Of a stretch of 64,000 nt of DNA, positions 1 to 7,756 are shown piece by piece. Location of the stretch: contig JBCCHF010000039.1 in assembly GCA_039028895.1 (NCBI GenBank), forward strand, positions 1-64,000. Direction: 5' to 3'. The notes under the pieces were generated by a model. It did not search any database. It was not told the origin of the DNA and saw nothing but the letters and a program-made list of their open reading frames with translations. Each line of letters starts with the position of its first letter. Position 1 is the first letter of the stretch. Made by a program: the position numbers and the translations under genes. The stretch comes from JAHDCJ01 sp039028895 (GTDB lineage Bacteria > Bacteroidota > Bacteroidia > Chitinophagales > Saprospiraceae).

Positions 1-76
1 AAAATACTCAACTTTTATACGAAAAATCAGGCCGAAAGTAACCGTTTTAGTCTCTATAAAATTAGATATTCTAAAT

Positions 77-1705
77 TTATTGACTGGCTAAATTCTTGAC
101 TGTTAACAAATTGATAGCATTATTAGTATATCCGGTAATTGATTTTGAAGAAAATCTGGCGGTTTCATCATAATAAAGAAAAATAACAGGTGCTTCTTCT
201 ATCAGAATTCGATCCATTTCATGGTAAATTGCATAACGTTTATTATTGTCGTTTTCAGCCAGAGCCTGTTCATAGAGCTTGTCAAATTCGTCGTTTTTGA
301 ATCGAGTATAGTTAGGTGGCGCACTATTTTTACCGTAAAAAACACCGAGAAAATTCTCAGCATCCGGGTAATCTGCAATCCAGGAAGCTCTGAAGAATGT
401 AGCCTGACCCTTCCGCATCATTTCCCGTAAGGTAGCTGACTGCATTAAATCTATTTTGACTTTTATGCCGAGATCTTCCCATTGACGGCTGATGAATGTA
501 CAGATGTCGAGGTAGTCATTGCTGGTTTTAAGACTGATTTCAGGCATGCCTTTCCCTTCCGGGAAACCGGCATCTGCCAACAGTTGCCGGGCTTTTGCAG
601 GGTTATAAGAATACCCATTTACCTTTTCGGCATCAAATGAAGGAAGACCTTTAGGTACAAAACCGGCATTAGCGACTTCACCCACGTTGTTTCTGAGAGA
701 TCTGATCATTTTTGCGCGATCGAAACCGTAGTTAAGTGCTTGTCTGACTTCTTTGAATCGCAAAGGGTTGTCTGCATTTTTCTCACTTTCAAAATCCATT
801 AGAATTCCGAAGTATTCCATATTAAGAAATGGTGCTTTGTAGAAATCAACCTTCTCGGCCAATTCTGGCTTGAGATCACCTTCCTTTGTCAATAAGTTAT
901 CAACAAAAGAAGCTTCCAGACCAGAAATAAAGTCCAGATTGTTTTTCATGAACTCAAGATATCCGGTATTTCTGTCACCAAGGAAATTAATTCTCACCCC
1001 GTCCACTTTGGGTAATCCAGCCTCAAAATAATTATCGTTTTTCCTCAGGATCAAAGCCTGGTTCTCAATCCAATTTGCAAAGGTAAATGCGCCAGTGCCA
1101 ACAGGATTAGCCCTGAAGTCTTTTCCGTATTGTTCTACTGCTTCTTTTGCTACCACACTGCAGTATTGCATGGCAAAAACACCTAACATGGGCCGGAAAG
1201 GCACTTTAAGGTGAACTTCAAAAGTCTGATCGTCAACTGCGACAAACGGGTCTTCACTTCGAACTTTCCCTCTAAAAATCCACGAACCGGGGGAGTTGAC
1301 TTCGTCGGAGATTATCCTTTTGAAACTGTACACGAAATCACTGGCCACAACTTTTCTTCCTTTTCCATCCGGAAAACAAGAATTGTCATGGAAAAACACA
1401 TCATCTCTTAGAACGAAAACATATCGCAACCCGCCATCAAGAATTTCCCATGATTGAGCAATGGCAGGTTTGACGTTTAAATCTTTATCAAACTGAACCA
1501 AGCCGTTATAAAGATGATCAACGGCCCACATATTGGTAAGGTTTCGGGCAAATGCAGGATCTAATGAAGTCACAGCATTTGGCTGGTTGTATCTGAAAAT
1601 TTGCGGTTTTTCCTCAGGTTCATTAGGACTGGTACAGCTTTTTAACGCGAAGATCATAAAGATCAACAGGAAAAAGGGACTGCTGATTTTAAGTTTGTTT
1701 TTCAT
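77..1705 (-). CDS. ABC transporter substrate-binding lipoprotein, peptide type (SBP family 5)
   Basis: This 542-residue protein matches the family of extracytoplasmic solute-binding proteins that deliver oligopeptides, dipeptides or nickel to ABC importers. Residues 1-24 form a lipoprotein signal ending in the lipobox LKSC, so Cys24 should be lipidated and the protein membrane-anchored. The body carries the family pattern of SBP_bac_5: an early 'LDPAFARN' segment, 'LYNGLVQFD', then 'PVGTGAFTF' and 'RQALNYGFDRAKM' near the middle. The length is normal. No permease or ATPase gene is adjacent, so the transporter partners lie elsewhere or the protein acts as an orphan binder. It follows the flavin reductase gene by 23 bp on the same strand and is probably cotranscribed with it. 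The ligand cannot be told from sequence. Confidence 0.85.
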   Translation of the reverse strand: MKNKLKISSPFFLLIFMIFALKSCTSPNEPEEKPQIFRYNQPNAVTSLDPAFARNLTNMWAVDHLYNGLVQFDKDLNVKPAIAQSWEILDGGLRYVFVLRDDVFFHDNSCFPDGKGRKVVASDFVYSFKRIISDEVNSPGSWIFRGKVRSEDPFVAVDDQTFEVHLKVPFRPMLGVFAMQYCSVVAKEAVEQYGKDFRANPVGTGAFTFANWIENQALILRKNDNYFEAGLPKVDGVRINFLGDRNTGYLEFMKNNLDFISGLEASFVDNLLTKEGDLKPELAEKVDFYKAPFLNMEYFGILMDFESEKNADNPLRFKEVRQALNYGFDRAKMIRSLRNNVGEVANAGFVPKGLPSFDAEKVNGYSYNPAKARQLLADAGFPEGKGMPEISLKTSNDYLDICTFISRQWEDLGIKVKIDLMQSATLREMMRKGQATFFRASWIADYPDAENFLGVFYGKNSAPPNYTRFKNDEFDKLYEQALAENDNNKRYAIYHEMDRILIEEAPVIFLYYDETARFSSKSITGYTNNAINLLTVKNLASQ

Positions 1706-1728
1706 AATTGAAATGGAAGTCTGTAAGG

Positions 1729-2268
1729 TTAAAATTGGATAAATTCGTTTGCCATAGTTCGCATTACTTTCAGAGTATCAACATCTGAAATGGTTTTATT
1801 TTCGTCATAAAGCCTCATGATCGAAGATATAGGCAAGCGATTTGGCATAACCGTGACACCGAGAAAATTTAAGATCCCGGTCAAATGCTCCATGCCTCTC
1901 AAATTACCTGCTCTGCCAGCTGCAATACCTGCTATGGCTGCTTTCTTGCCTTTAAAACTCTTGTCCAGTTCGTAGACAGAACAGGCATCAATAAATAATT
2001 TCAGGATACCGGGCATACCTCCGTTATACTCAGGAACGACAAAGAAAAATTTGTCAACTGGCAAAATGAATAATTTTTGAATATTCTGGATTTCCGGAGA
2101 TTGTCCTTTTTGAGAATACATACCAGGGTGTATAAAGTCAGTTGGTAAGTCCATCAAATTAAGTACCTGACTATCAATATTTTTTTCATCAAAAAAAACT
2201 TTGAACTGATTAGCAAAAATAATGGAATCGGATTGTTCTCGGTTGGTGCAAGCCAGGACAGTAATCAT
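1729..2268 (-). CDS. NAD(P)H-dependent FMN reductase family protein
   Basis: The 179-residue flavodoxin-like protein resembles NADPH-dependent FMN reductases (the ChrR/azoreductase-like group), which reduce flavins or quinones in the cytosol. It starts with a beta strand 'MITVLACTNR'. The flavin-binding signature PEYNGG lies at residues 79-84 and is followed by 'PGILKLFIDA'; the common family form is PEYNGS, so the last position is altered. A second glycine-rich stretch, 'AAGRAGNLRG', is typical of the family. There is no signal peptide. The gene sits between a decarboxylase and a peptide-binding lipoprotein on the same strand. A TACCTTTG box at 2306-2313 could give it its own promoter. The electron acceptor is unknown. 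Confidence 0.8.
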   Translation of the reverse strand: MITVLACTNREQSDSIIFANQFKVFFDEKNIDSQVLNLMDLPTDFIHPGMYSQKGQSPEIQNIQKLFILPVDKFFFVVPEYNGGMPGILKLFIDACSVYELDKSFKGKKAAIAGIAAGRAGNLRGMEHLTGILNFLGVTVMPNRLPISSIMRLYDENKTISDVDTLKVMRTMANEFIQF

Positions 2269-2305
2269 CTGAAATGGTGGTAGTTTTTCTCAAATTGAAG
2301 GTTGA

Positions 2306-2337
2306 CAAAGGTAATAAACTTCACAGGTTTACCCGAA
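2306..2337 (-). promoter_or_regulatory. Candidate Bacteroidota promoter before the FMN reductase gene
   Basis: On the minus strand TACCTTTG (2313-2306) is an exact match to the -7 consensus TAnnTTTG. About 20 bases upstream is TTCG (2337-2334), one mismatch from the -33 box TTTG. It lies about 38 bases before the start codon and overlaps the 3' end of the decarboxylase gene. Confidence 0.45.
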
Positions 2338-3754
2338 GGTGTTCAATTTCATCAAGTAATGCATGAAAATCGTCTTCTGTTGTGAATGGATGCATTATTG
2401 AAGTCCTCAAATACCGGATACCTTTGATAACTGTTTGTACCGTAAAAAAGCGACCGCTTTCAATAAGAGCATCTCTAATCAAACCATTAATAGTATTTGA
2501 TCGTTCATCAGAAGACTCCACCAATCTGAAATTTACAATGTTAGCCTCTGGCTCAAGTGCAATTTCAAATCCTTTCCGGTCTTCTATAATCCTGGCAAAT
2601 GTCCTGGCGTTATCGAATAGAATATCCACGTTTTCCTCAAAAATGGATTCTCCATATGTTCTCAAGATCGAGTACACCTTGATCGACATCATTAATTTTG
2701 TACATTCAAAAGTCCTTTTCCCAGAGTGGTACCACTCTGGAATCTTTTCAGCGTCCCACAGATATTGTGCTTTTTGAGTGAATGTTTTGTAAGAATCTTC
2801 TCCTCTTTTAAATATTAAGGCGGTATTCAAAGAAGGTGTCATCAACATTTTATGGAAATCGACAACTACAGAATCGGCTCTTTCAATCCCTCTTGCCAGG
2901 TGTTTGTATTTTTTTGAAAAAACCACACAGCCGCCATGAGCAGCGTCAACATGAAACCATATACCCTTTTGAGCAGTAAATTCAGCTAAAGCTTCGAGGT
3001 TATCAAAAGATCCGGTCGCTGTAGAACAGGTACACCCAACCAATGCAATGATTTTGATCCCATCTGCTTTTGTTTTTTGCCATACCGCCTCTAATTGACC
3101 TGGATCGATCCTGAATTTTTCATCTACAGGAACCTTAATCACACCATCTTCCCCAAATCCCATGATCCTTGCGGCTCTGTCGATACAGTAATGTGCCTCA
3201 GCGGATACCATAATTCCGAGTTTTTCTGTGTGTCCGTTTTCCCATACATCAGCAGAGGCAGCTCGACGAGCAGCAAGCATTGCGGTTAGATTAGCCAATG
3301 TGCCTCCTGATGTTAGAAAGCCAGTTGAATTTGTATCAAAGCCGATTTTTTTTGCTAAAAAATCTGTGACAATCCGTTCCATTGCATTTGACGCCATGCC
3401 CATTTCAAAAACGCCAGTTCCATTTGACAATAAATCTGTCATTAACCCTGAGAGGGCAGAAGTGTAAGCCGGCACTGATACCTGGTGTCCCATATATCTT
3501 TGATGTTGAACATTGATACATTGGTTAAGAACATTTCGGAAAAAATCGAGTTGATTATCATTCCCTTCCTTTGAAGCTTCGAGGTCAGCTTGCCAAAACT
3601 GTAATGTTTCATCAGGGTTACGATACCTGATTACCAATTCATTAGGGTTATCATTCAAAACCTGTAAATGATCTGCCAATAAATCAACCAAGGCATGTCC
3701 TGTTTTTCGGAAATCATCTACGTCATATGCTCTATTTATGGTATATTTAGTCAT
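2321..3754 (-). CDS. Group II pyridoxal-dependent decarboxylase (aromatic amino acid/glutamate type)
   Basis: This 477-residue PLP enzyme of fold type I removes the alpha-carboxyl group of an amino acid to give an amine. The family signatures are clear: 'YMGH' near residue 87, 'TSGGTLANLTA' at 148-158, the cofactor-binding 'HVDAAHGG' with Asp270, and the Schiff-base lysine Lys302 in 'DFHKML'. Family members include tyrosine, tryptophan/DOPA, glutamate and 2,4-diaminobutyrate decarboxylases, and sequence alone does not separate these. No antiporter or amine transporter adjoins it, which argues against a classical acid-resistance operon. The length is normal and there is no signal peptide. It is the first of three minus-strand genes, separated from the next by 52 bp. 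Confidence 0.85.
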   Translation of the reverse strand: MTKYTINRAYDVDDFRKTGHALVDLLADHLQVLNDNPNELVIRYRNPDETLQFWQADLEASKEGNDNQLDFFRNVLNQCINVQHQRYMGHQVSVPAYTSALSGLMTDLLSNGTGVFEMGMASNAMERIVTDFLAKKIGFDTNSTGFLTSGGTLANLTAMLAARRAASADVWENGHTEKLGIMVSAEAHYCIDRAARIMGFGEDGVIKVPVDEKFRIDPGQLEAVWQKTKADGIKIIALVGCTCSTATGSFDNLEALAEFTAQKGIWFHVDAAHGGCVVFSKKYKHLARGIERADSVVVDFHKMLMTPSLNTALIFKRGEDSYKTFTQKAQYLWDAEKIPEWYHSGKRTFECTKLMMSIKVYSILRTYGESIFEENVDILFDNARTFARIIEDRKGFEIALEPEANIVNFRLVESSDERSNTINGLIRDALIESGRFFTVQTVIKGIRYLRTSIMHPFTTEDDFHALLDEIEHLRVNL

Positions 3755-3875
3755 CTGGTAATTTAAATTTTATTCGTTTCAGGTCAAAATAGGATAATAT
3801 TAAAAGAATTGAGGGAAGAATTTCGACTACATCTTGTTATTCTTGTTTAACTTTATTTTCGCCCAAATGCTGACG

Positions 3876-3903
3876 TTTACATTAGTTTAAACTTTTATAT
3901 TTG
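3876..3903 (+). promoter_or_regulatory. Candidate promoter for the metallo-hydrolase gene
   Basis: TATATTTG at 3896-3903 matches the Bacteroidota -7 consensus TAnnTTTG exactly. TTTA at 3876-3879 is a weak -33 candidate with a somewhat short 16-base spacer. It lies about 48 bases before the start codon at 3952. Confidence 0.45.
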
Positions 3904-3951
3904 CGATATCACCCTTTTCTTGCTTAGCTAACTTTGATTTAATTCTCGGAA

Positions 3952-4632
3952 ATGAAAATTACATTTTTCGGTCAATCATGCTTTCTCATAGAAACAATGG
4001 GAAAAAAGCTGTTGTTTGACCCGTTTATTAGTCCAAATCCTCTTGCCCAACATATCAATGTCGATGACATTGAAGCTGACTATATTCTTGTATCACACGG
4101 TCATGGTGACCATGTAGCCGATGTTGAATCTATTGCTCAAAGAACCGGAGCAGTCATCATTTCAAATTATGAGATTGTTACCTATTACGGGGGTAAAGAC
4201 CTCAAGGGTCATCCAATGAACCACGGAGGTAAATGGCAGTTTGACTTTGGGATAGTAAATTATGTAAATGCTGTCCACTCCAGTGTCTTGCCAGACGGAA
4301 CCTATGGTGGTAATGCTGGTGGATTTGTGATTTCCAACGAGGAAGGTACGTTCTATTTTGCTGGTGACACGGCCCTTACCTGGGATATGAAACTCATTCC
4401 AATTTTGTATCCAGCTCTTGACTTTGCAATCCTGCCATTAGGCGACAATTTCACGATGGGTGTAGATCACGCTGTTATGGCAGCAGATTTTGTTATTTGC
4501 AAGGATATCATCGGTTGTCATTTTGACACATTTGGATTTATCAAAATTGATCATGATTCTGCCAGATCGAAATTTGCTGATGAAGGCAAAACCCTTACCC
4601 TGTTAGGGATAGGCGAGCATGTCGAAAAATAG
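3952..4632 (+). CDS. Metal-dependent hydrolase, UPF0173 / metallo-beta-lactamase fold
   Basis: The 226-residue protein belongs to the UPF0173 branch of the metallo-beta-lactamase superfamily. The zinc-binding motif HGHGDH spans residues 49-54. Later metal-ligand positions are visible in 'AVHSSV', 'FAGDTALTWDM' and 'GCHFDTFGF'. The length fits the family, which is about 225-230 residues. It is cytosolic with no signal peptide. The physiological substrate of this family is not established, so only hydrolase activity is inferred. It precedes parA by 146 bp and has its own -7 box upstream. Confidence 0.85.
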   Translation: MKITFFGQSCFLIETMGKKLLFDPFISPNPLAQHINVDDIEADYILVSHGHGDHVADVESIAQRTGAVIISNYEIVTYYGGKDLKGHPMNHGGKWQFDFGIVNYVNAVHSSVLPDGTYGGNAGGFVISNEEGTFYFAGDTALTWDMKLIPILYPALDFAILPLGDNFTMGVDHAVMAADFVICKDIIGCHFDTFGFIKIDHDSARSKFADEGKTLTLLGIGEHVEK

Positions 4633-4778
4633 CCTATTTTTTTTCGTTTCATTTTCTCAAATAACCGGGATAATTCTTTAATTTTATCCTTGTTGTTTAC
4701 GAACTTTGTCGGCTCCTGTAATCCTTCTTTTTATTAAATCAACCCCCTTTTCGGGGCTTAAAATTAAGCTCACTCCTC

Positions 4779-5561
4779 ATGGGTAAAGTAATTGCCATAG
4801 CCAATCAGAAAGGAGGTGTTGGAAAAACCACCACCGCCATAAACCTGGGTGCAAGCCTTGCAGTCCTTGAAAACAAAGTATTACTTATAGATGCTGATCC
4901 TCAAGCTAATGCGACCTCTGGAGTCGGTGTGATGCCGCAACAAGTACAGGAGAGTATCTATGATTGTATGATCAATGATCTTGATCCCAGGGAAGCTATT
5001 ATGGCTACTGACACCCCCAACCTATACCTACTTCCTTCTAATGTCGACCTTGTTGGTGCAGAGATTGAGCTCATCAATCTGGATTCCCGCGAGGCCGTGT
5101 TATCAGGAGTAGTGGAAAAAATAAGAGAGGATTATGACTTTATCCTGATTGATTGTCTCCCCTCTCTCGGCCTGGTAACTGTAAATGCATTAACTGCTGC
5201 CGATTCAGTCATTATCCCAATGCAATGTGAGTTTTTCGCCTTGGAAGGACTAGGCAAACTCAGAAATACTATCCGACTTGTCAAAAAACATCTAAACCCA
5301 GAATTGCAAATTGAAGGCATCTTACTTTCAATGTACGACAGTAGACTTAGTCTGGCCAATGAAGTTGTGGCTGAGGTCCGTGGACATTTTAAAGATCAGG
5401 TTTTCAAAACGATCGTCCACCGTAATGCTCGCGTTGGTGAAGCTCCGGGATTAGGTAAACCAGTTGTAATGTACGATGCCATGTGTCGTGGTTCGGTTAA
5501 TTTCCTCAACCTGGCCAGGGAAATCCTTATGAAAAACCCAATTGGTCAGGAGGTCAGTTAA
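4779..5561 (+). CDS. parA: Chromosome partitioning ATPase ParA (Soj family)
   Basis: At 260 residues this is a short chromosomal-type ParA without the N-terminal DNA-binding extension found in plasmid type Ia proteins. The deviant Walker A motif KGGVGKTT lies at residues 11-18, the Walker A' motif is 'LLIDADPQANAT', and Walker B is 'FILIDCLPSLG'. ParA binds DNA nonspecifically as an ATP-bound dimer and is released by ParB, which moves the origin region. parB follows after 9 bp. A single ParA/ParB pair next to housekeeping genes fits the chromosome segregation system, not a plasmid. Confidence 0.95.
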   Translation: MGKVIAIANQKGGVGKTTTAINLGASLAVLENKVLLIDADPQANATSGVGVMPQQVQESIYDCMINDLDPREAIMATDTPNLYLLPSNVDLVGAEIELINLDSREAVLSGVVEKIREDYDFILIDCLPSLGLVTVNALTAADSVIIPMQCEFFALEGLGKLRNTIRLVKKHLNPELQIEGILLSMYDSRLSLANEVVAEVRGHFKDQVFKTIVHRNARVGEAPGLGKPVVMYDAMCRGSVNFLNLAREILMKNPIGQEVS

Positions 5562-5570
5562 AAAATATTC

Positions 5571-6464
5571 ATGGCTAAAAAGAGAAAAGAAGAAATCGGG
5601 AAAGGTTTAAAAGCTATTTTTTCGAGTATGGATAATGATGTTGCCGATGACAAAAAAGCTGTGGTTGGTAAAAAGCTGTCCAGCACTGTTGCAAAAATCC
5701 CATTAACCAGTATAGAAGTTAATCCTTTCCAACCAAGAAAAGATTTTGACCAGGAGTCTCTTGACACTCTTGCAGAATCAATAGAGACCCACGGACTTAT
5801 TCAGCCGATCACAGTCAGGAAGCTCGACAATAAAAAGTATCAGCTAATTTCTGGAGAACGTCGGCTTAGAGCCTCCAAGATGGCTGGCTTGAAAGAGATT
5901 CCAGCTTACATCAGAACCGCTAACGATCAGGAAATGCTAGAGATGGCTCTGGTTGAAAACATTCACAGAGATGATCTAAATGCCATTGAGATTTCTATTA
6001 CTTACCAAAGATTAATGGATGAATGTGATCTCACCCAGGAGGGCTTATCCAAACGGATAGGTAAAAACAGGTCGACAATCACTAATTATCTTAGATTATT
6101 AAAATTACCACCAGAGATTCAAGTCGGCATTAAAAACAAAGACCTTTCAATGGGTCATGCAAGGGCTTTGCTCGGCGCCCCCGACCTTGGCCTCCAACTC
6201 AGTCTTTACAAAGATATCATAGCTAATCAGCTTTCAGTGAGACGTGTTGAAGAACTTATCAGACAATTTCAGAAAGCCGATAAAAAAGAGGCACCTGCTG
6301 CTTCAAAGCTGTCCAAAGATTATCGCAAAGTACAGGATAACCTGAGTTCATATCTCGGCACAAAAGTTGCGCTTAAAGTAGGGAAAAAAGGAAATGGTCA
6401 AATTACCATCAACTTCGCAAATGATGAAGACCTGAACCGAATTCTTGACCTACTTGAAGATTAA
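5571..6464 (+). CDS. parB: Chromosome partitioning protein ParB (Spo0J family, CTPase)
   Basis: The 297-residue protein has the three ParB parts: an N-terminal CTP-binding domain with GERRLRA (95-101) and ENIHRDDL (129-136), a helix-turn-helix region around 155-177 ('GKNRSTITNYLRLL') that recognises parS, and a C-terminal dimerisation domain. ParB loads at parS, spreads by CTP-dependent clamp closure and stimulates ParA. The Lys-rich N-terminus resembles the ParA-interacting peptide of Spo0J proteins. It is cotranscribed with parA and with the following DUF5683 gene, with 9 bp gaps on both sides. I did not find an obvious parS site nearby. Confidence 0.95.
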   Translation: MAKKRKEEIGKGLKAIFSSMDNDVADDKKAVVGKKLSSTVAKIPLTSIEVNPFQPRKDFDQESLDTLAESIETHGLIQPITVRKLDNKKYQLISGERRLRASKMAGLKEIPAYIRTANDQEMLEMALVENIHRDDLNAIEISITYQRLMDECDLTQEGLSKRIGKNRSTITNYLRLLKLPPEIQVGIKNKDLSMGHARALLGAPDLGLQLSLYKDIIANQLSVRRVEELIRQFQKADKKEAPAASKLSKDYRKVQDNLSSYLGTKVALKVGKKGNGQITINFANDEDLNRILDLLED

Positions 6465-6473
6465 TCTATTGCC

Positions 6474-7139
6474 ATGATACAGAAAAGTATCATTTGTCTC
6501 ATCGGACTTTTCATAAGTTTCTCATTGGTTGCGCAAGAAGATTCACTTGCGATTGATTCCCCTTCTGAGATTACAGACATTGGGATTACCCCAAAGCAGC
6601 TTTCCAAAAAAATGATGAAACTGGACAGGCGCAAGGCAAGAGCTGGAGATCGTCAAATATCTCCGAAAAAAGCAGTATTGTTATCTTTAGGACTTCCTGG
6701 CGCAGGACAAATTTACAATAAACGTTATTGGAAATTGCCTTTAGTATATGGGGCACTTGGCGGTATGACTTACCTAGTCATCACTAATACACAAGAGTTA
6801 AAGCGATATAGAACGGCGTATTTATTTAGGACTGACGACGACCCAAATACTGTAGACGAATTTGAGGGGCAGTTTTCCGACAGCGATATCCAGGCATTGC
6901 GAAATTCAGCACATTCAAACGTTGAACTCTCCTATATCGGCCTTTTCATTGCCTATACCCTCACAGGAGTAGATGCCTTTGTGGATGCTCATTTGCATAG
7001 TTTTGACATTGGTGATGATCTCTCACTTGATTTTGGTCCTGAATTTATGTTGACAAAGCAACAAACACCTGCAATAGGAGTTGGATTAAAATTACGTCCA
7101 AGCCAAAATGTCAAGCTTAATCCCAGCAGTTTGTTTTAG
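6474..7139 (+). CDS. DUF5683 membrane protein
   Basis: This 221-residue protein has a signal peptide ending near 'LVAQ' (residues 1-20), a mature region with 'SLGLPGAGQIYNKRYWKLPLVYGALGG' that is typical of DUF5683, and two hydrophobic segments (about residues 75-100 and 145-165). In Bacteroidota this family is often encoded directly after parB, as here with a 9 bp gap, and the link to segregation is not understood. The Asp/Phe-rich C-terminal part is probably extracytoplasmic. The function is unknown; an envelope role is inferred only from the signal peptide and membrane segments. Confidence 0.75.
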   Translation: MIQKSIICLIGLFISFSLVAQEDSLAIDSPSEITDIGITPKQLSKKMMKLDRRKARAGDRQISPKKAVLLSLGLPGAGQIYNKRYWKLPLVYGALGGMTYLVITNTQELKRYRTAYLFRTDDDPNTVDEFEGQFSDSDIQALRNSAHSNVELSYIGLFIAYTLTGVDAFVDAHLHSFDIGDDLSLDFGPEFMLTKQQTPAIGVGLKLRPSQNVKLNPSSLF

Positions 7140-7144
7140 ATTAA

Positions 7145-7175
7145 TTTGATAAATGACCTTTCAAGCTTAATTTTG
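7145..7175 (+). promoter_or_regulatory. Strong candidate sigma-A type Bacteroidota promoter
   Basis: TTTG at 7145-7148 and TAATTTTG at 7168-7175 match the -33 and -7 consensus boxes exactly and are separated by 19 bases, the expected distance. It lies in the 53 bp gap before the start codon at 7193 and would start transcription about 10 bases before that codon. It therefore separates the SPOR/LptF-G operon from the par operon. Confidence 0.6.
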
Positions 7176-7192
7176 GATTTATTTTCCTGATC

Positions 7193-7756
7193 ATGAGGAC
7201 TAAAATAGCATATTACTGTTTTACTATTTGCCTGTTTATTGGCCTTCCTTTTAACTCAATTGGACAAGTTGAACAATTCAATATTTACCAGGTACAAGTT
7301 GGTGCTTTCCAGGGAGATGTCGACTTGAACCAGTTTAAAGATCTTCAGGATCTTGGTGAAGTGACTACACGGTCAATCAGGTTTGGTGGAGCGCCAAATG
7401 ATGGATATACTAGAGTCTTTGTTGGCAAATTTCTCGGTGAGAAAACGGCATTAAAAATGCTTGAGATCATTAGGAAACGAGGTTACCCTGATGCGGTATT
7501 CAATGTAGATAATGTCAACTTGAATATTTCTGACGGTCGATTCCTGATCTATACCTTACAGATGGGAGCCCATAAACGCAAATTTAATATCAAGAAATAT
7601 AATGGTTATGGAGAATTTGTGTTGTATGAAAATGGGTTTTACAAGATCTGTTATGGTCTTTATGCCAGTGAAGATGTACCTAAACTAAGGAAAGAGATCA
7701 TTCCTAATATTAGAAAAAAACGACTAAAGCCATTTCCTAAGCGGTTCAGACAATGA
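7193..7756 (+). CDS. Exported SPOR-like domain protein
   Basis: The 187-residue protein has a signal peptide (residues 1-24, ending 'NSIGQ'). The mature part opens with 'YQVQVGAFQGDVDLNQF', and 'GYTRVFVGKFLGEKTALKMLEIIRKRGYPDAVF' closes a repeat. This pattern (QVGAF, VFVGKF, A..ML..IR..GYP.A) is that of SPOR domains, which bind denuded glycan strands of peptidoglycan. A second, weaker copy begins at 'YTLQMGAH'. It overlaps the LptF/G permease gene by 4 bases (ATGA), so translation is probably coupled. It may therefore be an envelope factor produced with that permease. The call is at domain level only. Confidence 0.65.
   Translation: MRTKIAYYCFTICLFIGLPFNSIGQVEQFNIYQVQVGAFQGDVDLNQFKDLQDLGEVTTRSIRFGGAPNDGYTRVFVGKFLGEKTALKMLEIIRKRGYPDAVFNVDNVNLNISDGRFLIYTLQMGAHKRKFNIKKYNGYGEFVLYENGFYKICYGLYASEDVPKLRKEIIPNIRKKRLKPFPKRFRQ

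Noticed and set aside
2321..3754. The decarboxylase as core of a biosynthetic gene cluster
   Set aside because: No tailoring, siderophore-synthetase or transport genes accompany it.
4610..4660. AAAAATAG/CTATTTTT inverted repeat at the stop of the metallo-hydrolase gene
   Set aside because: The loop would be only one base unless the stem is shortened to A/T pairs, so it is too weak to call a terminator.
4779..6464. parA/parB as evidence of a plasmid or integrated element
   Set aside because: They are chromosomal-type proteins (short ParA, Spo0J-like ParB) with the usual Bacteroidota DUF5683 neighbour, and no replication or mobilisation gene is nearby.
4700..7200. A parS palindrome near parB
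   Set aside because: No sequence close to the TGTTTCACGTGAAACA consensus was seen by eye here; a full motif scan of the genome would be needed.
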